From an uncultured Collinsella sp. (GTDB taxonomy: Bacteria; Actinomycetota; Coriobacteriia; Coriobacteriales; Coriobacteriaceae): a DNA stretch of 12,241 nucleotides. How positions within the stretch are numbered: the first letter of the stretch is position 1; each line of letters starts with the position of its first letter. The notes beneath the pieces are model-generated. The model saw only the letters and a list, made by a program, of their open reading frames with translations, was not told where the DNA came from and did not search any database. The position numbers and the translations under genes are program-made. Positions 5,338-12,241 of this stretch are shown piece after piece. The stretch covers positions 1 through 12,241 of the forward strand of contig USEK01000027.1 in assembly GCA_900553705.1 (NCBI GenBank), in the 5' to 3' direction.

Positions 5338-7362
5338 ATGCGTCAATTTAAGACCGAGAGCAAAAAACTGCTCGACCTCATGATCAACTCCATCTACACC
5401 AATAGGGAAATCTTCCTGCGCGAGCTTATCTCTAACGCGAGCGACGCCGTCGACAAGCTCAACTTTAAGAGCCTGCAGGATCCGAGCGTCAAGATCAACC
5501 AGGGCGACCTGGCCATTCGCGTCTCCTTTGATAAAGACGCCCGCACCATTACCATCTCGGATAACGGCATTGGCATGACCGCCGAGGAGCTCGAGCGCAA
5601 TCTGGGCACCATCGCCCATTCCGGCTCCGAGGAGTTTAAGACCGAGAACGCCGAGCAGCAGGGCTCCGATGTCGACATCATCGGCCAGTTTGGCGTGGGC
5701 TTCTACTCTGCCTTTATGGTTGCCAGCCATGTGAAGGTCGTCAGCCGCGCCTATGGCGAGGATGTCGCCCATGTGTGGGAATCCGACGGTCTTGAGGGCT
5801 ACACCATCGAGGACGGTGAGCGCGCCGAGCACGGTACCGATGTCATCCTGACGCTGCGCGAGAACGAGAAGCTCGATGCCGACGGCGAGGCCGAGACCTA
5901 CGATCGCTTCCTGACCGAGTGGGGTCTCAAGAGCCTGATTCAGCAGTACAGCAACTATGTGCGCTACCCGATTCAGATGATGGTGTCCAAGAGCCGCCAG
6001 AAACCCAAGCCCGAGGACGCCGGCGACGATTACAAGCCCGAGTACGAGGACTATCAGGAGCTCGAGACCGTCAATTCCATGACACCGATCTGGAAGAAGC
6101 GCAGCTCCGATGTCGAGCAGAAGGACTACGACGAGTTCTACAAGTCCACGTTCCACGACTTTGACGATCCTGCGCGCACCATCAGCTTCCACGCCGAGGG
6201 CACGCTCGAGTATGACGCCCTGCTGTTTGTGCCGGGACGCGCGCCGTTCGATCTGTACAGCAAGGACTACGAGAAGGGTCTGGCGCTCTACAGCTCCAAC
6301 GTCCTGATCATGGAGAAGTGCGACGACCTGCTGCCCGACTACTACAACTTTGTCCGCGGCGTCGTGGATTCCGCCGACGTGTCGCTCAACATCTCGCGCG
6401 AGACGCTGCAGCAGAACCGTCAGCTCAAGGCCATCGCCAAGCGTGTGGAAAAGAAGATTACCGCCGACCTTGAGGATATGCGTGACAACGACCGCGAGGC
6501 CTACGAGAAGTTCTTTGAGAACTTTGGCCGCGGTCTTAAGTACGGCATCTACTCGAGCTATGGCATGAAGGCCGATGAGCTCGCCGACCTGTTGCTGTTC
6601 TGGTCTGCCAAGGAACAGAAGATGATTACCCTGGCCGAGTATGCCAAGGGCATGCCCGAGGATCAGAAGGCCATCTACTACGCCGCCGGCGACTCGCGTG
6701 AGCGCTTGGCCAAGATGCCCGTGGTAAAGGGCGTGCTCGACCGCGGCTATGACGTGCTGCTGCTGACGCAGGATGTGGATGAGTTCACGTTCCAGGCTAT
6801 GCGTGAGTACGTTGCCGCCGATATGCCCAAGATCTACGAGGACGATGCCGCCCGCGAGGCTGCCGAGAAGGCCGTGGCCGATGGTGCCGAGCCCGAGGTT
6901 GAGGATCGTCACCTGGAGCTCAAGAACGTCGCAACCGGTGATCTTGACCTGGCGACCGAGGACGAGAAAAAGGAGGCCGAGGACGCCACCAAGGAGAACG
7001 AGGACCTCTTTAACGCCATGAAGGAGGCACTCGGCGACAAGGTCGAGAAGGTTGCCGTCTCTGCGCGCCTGACCGATGCTCCCGCGTGCATCACCACCGA
7101 GGGCCCGCTTTCGCTCGAGATGGAGAAGGTGCTCCAGAAGGGTCCCGAGGGCGCGCCCGACGGTATGCCCAAGAGCCAGCGCGTGCTCGAGCTCAACGCC
7201 AAGCACCCGGTCTTTTCCAAGCTCGTCGCCGCTCAGAAGGCGGGCGACGCCGACAAGATCAAGCAGTACTCCGGTTTGCTCTATGACCAGGCCCTGCTGG
7301 TCGAGGGCATTCTGCCCGAGGACCCCGTTGCCTTCGCAGCAGCTGTTTGCAACTTGATGTAG
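5338..7362 (+). CDS. htpG: Molecular chaperone HtpG (bacterial Hsp90)
   Basis: Complete Hsp90-family protein of 674 residues, about 50 longer than E. coli HtpG (624). The N-terminal ATPase domain shows the family signature YTNREIFLRELISNASDA (20-37, catalytic Glu29 and Mg-binding Asn33), DNGIGM (75-80, ATP-contacting Asp75), TIAHSGS (91-97) and GQFGVGFYSAF (116-126). The middle domain carries LNISRETLQQNR (the arginine contacting ATP gamma-phosphate) and FFENFGRGLKYGI. The C-terminal dimerisation domain ends NPxxP-like in HPVFSKLVAAQ...LLYDQALLVEGILPEDP. Extra length comes mainly from charged stretches: around 210-235 (KPKPEDAGDDYKPEYEDY) and an acidic, Lys-rich segment around 500-560 before the dimerisation domain. 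GAAAGGA (5325-5331) lies 6 bases before the ATG. It is a cytoplasmic ATP-dependent folding chaperone and appears to be a single-gene unit bounded by hairpins on both sides. Confidence 0.97.
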   Translation: MRQFKTESKKLLDLMINSIYTNREIFLRELISNASDAVDKLNFKSLQDPSVKINQGDLAIRVSFDKDARTITISDNGIGMTAEELERNLGTIAHSGSEEFKTENAEQQGSDVDIIGQFGVGFYSAFMVASHVKVVSRAYGEDVAHVWESDGLEGYTIEDGERAEHGTDVILTLRENEKLDADGEAETYDRFLTEWGLKSLIQQYSNYVRYPIQMMVSKSRQKPKPEDAGDDYKPEYEDYQELETVNSMTPIWKKRSSDVEQKDYDEFYKSTFHDFDDPARTISFHAEGTLEYDALLFVPGRAPFDLYSKDYEKGLALYSSNVLIMEKCDDLLPDYYNFVRGVVDSADVSLNISRETLQQNRQLKAIAKRVEKKITADLEDMRDNDREAYEKFFENFGRGLKYGIYSSYGMKADELADLLLFWSAKEQKMITLAEYAKGMPEDQKAIYYAAGDSRERLAKMPVVKGVLDRGYDVLLLTQDVDEFTFQAMREYVAADMPKIYEDDAAREAAEKAVADGAEPEVEDRHLELKNVATGDLDLATEDEKKEAEDATKENEDLFNAMKEALGDKVEKVAVSARLTDAPACITTEGPLSLEMEKVLQKGPEGAPDGMPKSQRVLELNAKHPVFSKLVAAQKAGDADKIKQYSGLLYDQALLVEGILPEDPVAFAAAVCNLM

Positions 7363-7370
7363 TTAGGTAT

Positions 7371-7396
7371 TTACGCGGTTTTACCAAACCGCGTAA
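7371..7396. repeat. Perfect 11-bp inverted repeat just after htpG
   Basis: TTACGCGGTTT (7371-7381) and AAACCGCGTAA (7386-7396) are perfectly complementary around a 4-base loop TACC. It begins 8 bases after the htpG stop codon but has no following T-run, so it is a poor intrinsic terminator on its own; it could protect the mRNA 3' end. Four bases after it comes TCGACGCTGC, which recurs after the next hairpin. Confidence 0.8.
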
Positions 7397-7400
7397 CGGC

Positions 7401-7455
7401 TCGACGCTGCCCTCAGTTCCGCCGTTCTAACGAACGGCGGACCAGTCGACGCTGC
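7401..7455. repeat. Direct repeat TCGACGCTGC flanking a second perfect hairpin
   Basis: TCGACGCTGC occurs at 7401-7410 and again at 7446-7455. Between the copies is a perfect 9-bp hairpin: CCGCCGTTC (7419-7427), loop TAAC, GAACGGCGG (7432-7440). Each copy of the 10-mer follows a hairpin by 4 or 5 bases, so this and the preceding hairpin look like two units of 'hairpin + TCGACGCTGC' whose hairpin sequences differ. Confidence 0.7.
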
Positions 7456-7555
7456 GCGGGCGCCAGAGCGACAACTTGTCATTCAAAGAGGACGGCATGA
7501 CCAGAAGGTCTATGCCGTCCTCTTTTCATGCCAATTTGTTCGCTCTGGCGCCCGC
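7456..7555. repeat. Long outer inverted repeat enclosing the htpG terminator hairpin
   Basis: The arm at 7456-7474 (begins GCGGGCGCCAGAGCGA) is complementary over 19 bases to 7536-7555, with a single bulged T at 7540. Between the arms, with short unpaired spacers, sits the independent 18-bp hairpin at 7485-7525. The result is a nested stem within a stem about 100 bases long. The arms carry no coding potential. Confidence 0.8.
7485..7526. terminator. Strong intrinsic terminator, probably bidirectional
   Basis: AAAGAGGACGGCAT (7485-7498) pairs perfectly with ATGCCGTCCTCTTT (7512-7525). The stem continues inward as GACC (7499-7502) with GGTC (7507-7510) past a bulged T, closed by AGAA. A run of T follows on the + strand (7523-7526) and the A-run at 7485-7487 gives a matching T-run on the - strand. 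This is the best terminator for htpG, 120 bases after its stop. Confidence 0.8.
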
Positions 7556-7571
7556 TCGCTGGCATTGCTAA

Positions 7572-7583
7572 AACATCGATGTT
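7572..7583. repeat. Perfect 12-bp palindrome AACATCGATGTT
   Basis: AACATCGATGTT is self-complementary with no spacer. It lies between the nested repeat and the next large inverted repeat. Size and symmetry would fit a site for a dimeric DNA-binding protein, but nothing nearby encodes an obvious regulator. Confidence 0.45.
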
Positions 7584-7597
7584 ACCGTGGTCCAAAC

Positions 7598-7653
7598 TAG
7601 TCGTTGGGGGCGTTCTTGTTTGACCAGTCGTTTAAGAACGTCCCCGATGACTA
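7598..7653. repeat. 20-bp inverted repeat with G-U pairs, REP-like (GGGGGCGTTCTT ... AAGAACGTCCCC)
   Basis: Arm 7598-7617 and arm 7634-7653 are complementary over 20 positions; the three positions that are not Watson-Crick (7603/7648, 7605/7646, 7610/7641) are all G-T, so the structure folds without a gap as RNA. The loop is 16 bases and contains GACCAGTCG (7622-7630), which also occurs at 7440-7448 beside the second hairpin. The GGGGxCGTTCTT core resembles the motif at 5135-5148 after the acetyltransferase gene. Confidence 0.7.
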
Positions 7654-7711
7654 TTTGAATTGCTAATTTGTGCGGGTTGTGGTTTTGTGACCTGCTGAAA
7701 TTAAAGATACT

Positions 7712-7747
7712 GTACAACTGTACGTTAATTCGTCTTCGTAGTATATT
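7712..7747 (+). promoter_or_regulatory. Candidate promoter with operator-like palindrome for the Pip operon
   Basis: TATATT (7742-7747) is a five-of-six match to the -10 consensus in an AT-richer stretch. The -35 position with 17-base spacing (7719-7724, TGTACG) is weak and overlaps a small palindrome, GTACA-AC-TGTAC (7712-7723). A palindrome across the -35 would fit control by a dimeric repressor or an activator. Transcription would start near 7754, ruling out start codons upstream of that for the Pip gene. The remainder of the gap (7654-7711, 7748-7838) shows nothing else I can name. Confidence 0.4.
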
Positions 7748-7838
7748 GCTACCGCAAAACTCAATACCATTGTGCTCTGAGACGCTAAAGCGCTTACGTA
7801 CAATGGTTATCGATAGTACGATTCGATTCAACGACAGG

Positions 7839-10619
7839 ATGGATGGTCCAAGCGTGAGTCTCGGCAGCAAACTATCCAATGCAAAGGTCTCCTTTGCGAT
7901 ATTTAAGCGCGACATTAAGCGACTGCTTGTGAACCCCGTCGCCTTGGTGGTTACCCTTGGCGTGTGCGTTATTCCCTCGCTGTATGCCTGGTACAACATC
8001 GTGGCCAACTGGGATCCGTACGGAAACACCCAGGGCATCAAGATTGCCATCGCCAACAACGATCGGGGCACCCAAAACGACCTGGTGGGCGAGCTCAACG
8101 CGGGCGATCAGGTCGTCGATCAGCTCAAGGAGAACGATCAGCTGGGCTGGACGTTCGTCGACTCGACGGCCGATGCCAAGGAGGGCGTCGAGAGCGGCGA
8201 GTACTATGCCGCTATCGTGATTCCCAAGAACTTCTCGGATAACCTGGTTTCGATGCTCGACGGCAACTACCATCAGCCCAAGCTCACGTACTACGTCAAT
8301 GAGAAGAAGAGCGCCATTGCGCCCAAGGTTACCGATACCGGTGCAAACACCATCGAGGAGCAGATCAACTCGGAATTTGTCTCTACGGTAGGCAAGACTG
8401 TTGCCGGTATCGCCAAGGATGCCGGTGTCGATTTAAAGGACAAGGCAACCCAGACTCAGGACTCGCTGGCAAGTTCGGTGTCCGAGGCGTCCGACACCTT
8501 GGGCGAGGTGCGCGATTCGATTGGCGATATGAATGCCGCCATCGATAAGACGAGTGGCGCTATCGCCTCGGCTGATGCGGCACTTGCCGGCTTGCAAGGC
8601 CAGGCACCGTCGCTGACGCAGGCGATCTCCCAGGGCAACGATCTGCTGAGCGAAGCTCGCACCACGGCGGGCAACTCCATCACCTCGCTCTCCAAGGCGC
8701 TCTCGGAAGGCAGCCTTGCGCTCACCAAGACGTCGGCCTCTGCGAACGCTGCCATCGGCAAGCTGACGGGCGCGGTCACATCTACGACCACCCGTATCGA
8801 CAACTCGCTCGAGTCTCTTCAAGCGACGATCGACCACAATAAGGCCGTTATCGGGCACTTGGAGATTCTCGCCAATGACACGTCGACAGGTTCCGAGGAA
8901 ATTGACGCGCGCATTGTATCGACCATCGATTTGCTTCGAGAGCAGAATGAAAAGCTTCAGAGCATCAAGGACGGTCTGTCCGCGCAGTCGAGCGCCATGG
9001 CGAATGACGCAGCGGCTGTTTCGGGTGCCAGTGACGCTATCAATAACGCAATTCATACCGGTGCGACCAACCTTGGCCAAGCCCAGACGGACTTGGGCCA
9101 AAACGCGCTGCCGAAGGCCTCGAGCGCGCTCGACTCTTTTGCTGCCGTTTCGGGCGACCTGACCGGTATCGTCTCGGGTATGACACCTACACTTGCAAAT
9201 GCGCGCGGCACGTTGGCGCAGCTTAGCGCTACGCTCGGCCAGGCCAAGACCACGCTGTCCCAGACCGATTCCTCGCTTGCCAAGGTCCAGGACAAGCTTG
9301 CAACCGCCGCCAATGACATCGCGGCGCTGCAGACCTCCGAGTCCATGGGCGAGCTGGCCGATCTGATGGGCGTCGATGTCAATGACGTGGCAGATTTCAT
9401 GGCGTCTCCGGTTGAGTTGACGTCCAAGCCAATCTATCCGGTCAAGAGCTTTGGCTCGGGCATCGCTCCCTTCTACACCAATCTGGCGCTTTGGGTGGGC
9501 GGCTATGTGCTCATCGCCATTTACAAGCTCGAGGTCGACCGTGAAGGTGTTGGCAGCTTTACGGCGCGCCAAGGCTACTTTGGCCGCTGGTTGCTCATGG
9601 TGATCCTGGGCGCGTTGCAGGCCATCATCGTTACGGTAGGCGATCTGGTGATTGGCGTGCAGTGCGTCAGCCCGCTGCTGTTCGTGCTGGGCGGCATCGC
9701 CATTTCGTTCACCTACGTCAATATCATCTATGCGCTGTCCACCACGTTTAAGCATATCGGCAAGGCTATCGGCGTCATTCTCGTCATCGTGCAGATCCCG
9801 GGTTCGTCGGGCATGTACCCCATCGAGATGATGCCCGGCTTCTTCCAGTGGCTGCACCCGCTGCTGCCCTTTACCTACGGCATCAATCTGCTGCGCGAGA
9901 CGGTCGGCGGCATGTATTCGTTCAACTACCTGTTTAACCTGTGCATTCTGGGCGTGTTCTTGATCGTGGCGCTCTTTATCGGCCTGCAGCTGCGTCCGCT
10001 GCTGCTCAACCTTAACCTGCTCTTTGATAAACAGCTCTCCACGACCGGTATGATGATTTGCGAGTCCAACGACCTGCCGCGCCAGCGCTACTCGCTGCGC
10101 ACGGCCATGCGCGTCATGCTCGATTCCGATTCGTACCGTCGCGAACTGCTCGATCATGCGGTCGCCTTTGAACATCGCTACCCGTACTACATCAAGGGCG
10201 GTTTTGCCGCCGTGGTGGGCGTTCAGGTCCTGCTCTTTGTCCTGTCGACGGTTCTCGATATCGACAATAACGGCAAGATCATCCTGCTTGTCATTTGGAT
10301 CATCTCGGTTATTGCCATCTGCGGCTGGCTTATCAATATCGAATATATCCGAGCGAGCCTCAATACCCAGATGCGCATCTCGGCGCTTTCGGATGAGGAC
10401 CTGCGTCGCGAGATGCGCGAACACACGGCCGCCATTCCTGCCGCCCGCCACATGTTTGGCCTCAACGCCAGCGAGCGTGGTGCCAAGGGCGGCGATCAGT
10501 CCACGGGCCGCTTGCCGCATATCGGCTCGCACCATAAATCTCAGGGCAGCGACAGCACAGCCACAAATGATGGAGATACCACCGCGCTTGGCAAGCACTC
10601 CAAAGGAGGTGAGGCATAA
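7839..10619 (+). CDS. YhgE/Pip-family membrane protein with extended C-terminus
   Basis: Large membrane protein, about 926 residues from the ATG at 7839. TM1 (about 32-52) is followed by the Pip N-terminal signature PSLYAWYNIVANWDPYGNT and IKIAIANNDRG. A long extracytoplasmic region to about 540 is rich in Ala, Ser, Asp and Gln with coiled-coil heptads. The conserved KPIYPVKSFGSGIAPFYTNL segment then leads into a bundle of about five TM helices (about 549-718), the ABC-2-like Pip C-terminal domain. Two further TM helices (about 786-806 and 812-833) and a hydrophilic tail of about 90 residues (His/Ser/Gly/Lys-rich) follow; YhgE proteins normally end soon after the bundle. Known of the family: Lactococcus Pip is a phage receptor, and relatives include the T7SS component EsaA; the cellular role is unclear. 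The start is uncertain: ATG 7803, ATG 7839 and GTG 7854 are in frame, none with an ideal ribosome binding site. The next gene begins immediately after the stop. Confidence 0.85.
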   Translation: MDGPSVSLGSKLSNAKVSFAIFKRDIKRLLVNPVALVVTLGVCVIPSLYAWYNIVANWDPYGNTQGIKIAIANNDRGTQNDLVGELNAGDQVVDQLKENDQLGWTFVDSTADAKEGVESGEYYAAIVIPKNFSDNLVSMLDGNYHQPKLTYYVNEKKSAIAPKVTDTGANTIEEQINSEFVSTVGKTVAGIAKDAGVDLKDKATQTQDSLASSVSEASDTLGEVRDSIGDMNAAIDKTSGAIASADAALAGLQGQAPSLTQAISQGNDLLSEARTTAGNSITSLSKALSEGSLALTKTSASANAAIGKLTGAVTSTTTRIDNSLESLQATIDHNKAVIGHLEILANDTSTGSEEIDARIVSTIDLLREQNEKLQSIKDGLSAQSSAMANDAAAVSGASDAINNAIHTGATNLGQAQTDLGQNALPKASSALDSFAAVSGDLTGIVSGMTPTLANARGTLAQLSATLGQAKTTLSQTDSSLAKVQDKLATAANDIAALQTSESMGELADLMGVDVNDVADFMASPVELTSKPIYPVKSFGSGIAPFYTNLALWVGGYVLIAIYKLEVDREGVGSFTARQGYFGRWLLMVILGALQAIIVTVGDLVIGVQCVSPLLFVLGGIAISFTYVNIIYALSTTFKHIGKAIGVILVIVQIPGSSGMYPIEMMPGFFQWLHPLLPFTYGINLLRETVGGMYSFNYLFNLCILGVFLIVALFIGLQLRPLLLNLNLLFDKQLSTTGMMICESNDLPRQRYSLRTAMRVMLDSDSYRRELLDHAVAFEHRYPYYIKGGFAAVVGVQVLLFVLSTVLDIDNNGKIILLVIWIISVIAICGWLINIEYIRASLNTQMRISALSDEDLRREMREHTAAIPAARHMFGLNASERGAKGGDQSTGRLPHIGSHHKSQGSDSTATNDGDTTALGKHSKGGEA

Positions 10620-12217
10620 ATGAAGAACATCCTGCATCTGTTTAAGCGCGATGTCCAAAACGTGTCTCGCTCCGTGATCGGCTTGGTTGTCGTGATGGGC
10701 CTCATTATCGTACCGTGTCTGTACGCGTGGTTTAACATCGCCGGCAGCTGGGATCCGTACGGCAACACCGGCAATCTTAAGATCGCCGTGGTCAACACCG
10801 ATGAGGGTTACGAGAGCGATTTGATCCCCGTCGAGGTTAACGTGGGCGAAAACGTGACCGCCACCCTACGCGGCAACGAGAGCTTCGATTGGGTTGTGCT
10901 CAACAATCGCGAAAAGGCTATCGAGGGCGTTAAGTCGGGCGCGTACTATGCTGCCGTCGTTATCCCCAAAACGTTTAGCGCTGACATGATGACGCTTTTC
11001 TCGACCGACGTGAAGCATGCCGATATCGAGTTCTACGAGAATCAGAAGGCCAACGCCATTGCGCAGATCGTGACCGAGAAGGGTTCGAGCGCCGTCCAGA
11101 GCCAGGTTAACAAAACTTTTACCGAGACCATTACGACGATCGGTCTTAAGACGGTGTCCAGCCTGCTCGATTACATGAGCACCGACCAGGTGGGTAACTT
11201 TATCGCCAACCTGTCCTCGACGCTCGGCGATTCGATTGAGGACCTGCGAGACGTTCGGGCAAATGCTTCGTCGCTGGCGGGCATTTTGAGCTCCACGTCC
11301 GATTCGCTGACGTCGGCGAGCGGCATGCTCAAGCAGACGGGCACGGTCGATGAGTCAACGAAGCAGCTGATGGAGCATGTCAAGAGCGGTATTAGCGATT
11401 CCAAGGAAGCGCTGAAGGACGCCAACGACGCCATCAATGCCGCGATTGACGGAAGCGCGGGCTCGTTTGACAACGTGTCCGCCGAGCTTGCGAAGGCATT
11501 TGATGCCGCGAATCAACATGTCGACCTTACAGTGTCCCAGCTCAACGATGCCGCGGCGGCGCTCAACACGCGTGCCGACGATATCGACGCCACGGCCGAC
11601 CAGCTCCGCAGCTTTGCCGATCAGGTGACTGACGAAAAACTCCAGGACAGCCTCAAGTCTGTGGCAACATCGCTGAGCAGGATTGCTGTGGAGTATCGCA
11701 ACAACGCCAAGGACTTGACGGCCACCGCGAAGTCTCTCTCTGACAGCATGGCAGAGGTTAATAAGTCGCGTGCCGAGGTCGATCAGGCAATCGCGGATGC
11801 CAAGGCTGGTATCTCGGGCGCCAAGACTGACTACGACTCTACGTTTTCGGCCAAGGCAAAGGAGCTCAAGAAGACCATCTCGGGCGTTTTGGATTCGCTG
11901 AACGGTATTTCGAACGATCTGGATAGTGCTGTTGCTGGCCTGACCGACGCATCCGGTTCGCTGGCAAAGGGCCTCTCCAAGGCTGCAAAGCTGGTCAACA
12001 AGGCTTCTGATCAGCTGGGCGAGGCGTCGGACAAGATCAGTGCGTTTAAGGACGAGCTCGACGGCGCCTTGATGTCGGATGACCTCGCTACGATCAAGAC
12101 GATGATCGGCAATGATCCCGAGGGTCTGGCCGTGTCGCTTTCCGGCCCCGTCGCGCTCGATCGCAAGCCGGTCTATCCGGTCCGCAACTACGGTTCGGCC
12201 ATGGCACCGTTCTACAC
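10620..12217 (+). CDS. Second YhgE/Pip-family membrane protein (3' partial, cut by contig end)
   Basis: About 532 codons are open from the ATG at 10620, the base after the TAA of the upstream Pip gene. A near-perfect ribosome binding site, AAAGGAGGTGA (10602-10612), lies in the last codons of that gene, so the two are tightly co-expressed. The protein starts MKNILHLFKRDVQNVSR, has TM1 about 18-40 and the Pip signature VPCLYAWFNIAGSWDPYGNT then LKIAVVNTDEG. A long Ala/Ser/Asp-rich coiled-coil ectodomain (about 41-510) follows, and the last genuine residues are KPVYPVRNYGSAMAPFYT, matching KPIYPVKSFGSGIAPFYT of its neighbour at the entry to the C-terminal membrane domain. That domain is missing because adapter sequence starts at 12218; it is not a biological truncation. 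It is an ancient paralogue of the upstream gene: the ends are alike but the ectodomains differ. Its function is unknown. Confidence 0.85.
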
Positions 12218-12241
12218 CTGTCTCTTATACACATCTCCGAG
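12218..12241. other. Nextera/Tn5 adapter sequence (non-genomic)
   Basis: CTGTCTCTTATACACATCT (12218-12236) is the reverse complement of the 19-base engineered Tn5 mosaic end, and the following CCGAG matches the next bases of the Nextera read adapter. Genomic sequence therefore ends at 12217, or 12218 if the shared C is genomic. Translation beyond that point is meaningless. Confidence 0.95.

Noticed and set aside
5254..7206. 650-codon open frame on the - strand opposite htpG
   Set aside because: Leu/Val/Gly/His-rich low-complexity product and exact antisense of a highly conserved chaperone gene; a codon-bias shadow. No - strand ribosome binding site or promoter was seen.
7371..7653. CRISPR array or integron attC cluster in the repeat region
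   Set aside because: Repeats are not identical units with equal spacers, stems differ from each other, and no cas or integrase gene is present.
7668..7838. TTG start at 7668 extending the first Pip protein by 57 residues
   Set aside because: The added sequence is unlike Pip proteins, contains the predicted promoter, and would be upstream of the likely transcription start.
8433..10658. 741-codon open frame on the - strand opposite the first Pip gene
   Set aside because: Product rich in Arg, Gln, His and Asp with no domain; it mirrors the repetitive Ala/Ser/Asp codons of the Pip ectodomain.
12218..12236. Tn5-family transposon end
   Set aside because: The 19-mer is the engineered mosaic end and is followed by Nextera adapter bases, not by natural IS50 sequence.

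Overview
The window looks like chromosomal DNA from a GC-rich Gram-positive of the Coriobacteriia, most likely Collinsella or a close relative. This rests on the GC-rich codon usage, strong GAAAGG/GGAGG ribosome binding sites, a Gram-positive style BY-kinase set and tandem YhgE/Pip proteins; the taxon is an inference. All recognisable genes are on the + strand. No tRNA, rRNA, CRISPR array, transposase or prophage gene is visible.

Layout: (1) 1-2335, phosphate sensing: the last 37 codons of pstB, an OmpR/PhoB-type response regulator and a PhoR-type sensor kinase, followed by a hairpin that is probably a terminator. (2) 2336-4595, an exopolysaccharide-control trio: a Wzz/CpsC-type membrane adaptor, a CpsD-type bacterial tyrosine kinase and a PHP-family phosphotyrosine phosphatase (order as in B. 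subtilis tkmA-ptkA-ywqE). No glycosyltransferase, flippase or polymerase follows. (3) 4635-5135, a small GNAT acetyltransferase. (4) 5136-7362, a leader with a terminator-like hairpin and then htpG (Hsp90). (5) 7363-7838, a 476-base intergenic region packed with perfect or near-perfect inverted repeats, one nested inside another, followed by an AT-richer promoter region with a small operator-like palindrome. (6) 7839-12217, two adjacent YhgE/Pip-family membrane proteins with long coiled-coil ectodomains. The second starts on the base after the first one's stop codon and is cut by the end of the contig.

The last 24 bases (12218-12241) are not genomic. They match the Nextera/Tn5 mosaic-end adapter, so the second Pip gene is truncated by sequencing, not by biology.

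How the genes work together: PstB, the regulator and the kinase form a phosphate-starvation module. The CpsC/CpsD/phosphatase trio forms a tyrosine-phosphorylation cycle that normally sets polysaccharide chain length and export, presumably acting here on synthesis genes located elsewhere. The Pip pair forms an envelope operon of unknown function. The least explained parts are the inverted-repeat cluster downstream of htpG, the htpG leader hairpin that every htpG transcript must cross, and the tandem Pip operon. I see no clear case for a wholly new defence or mobile system.
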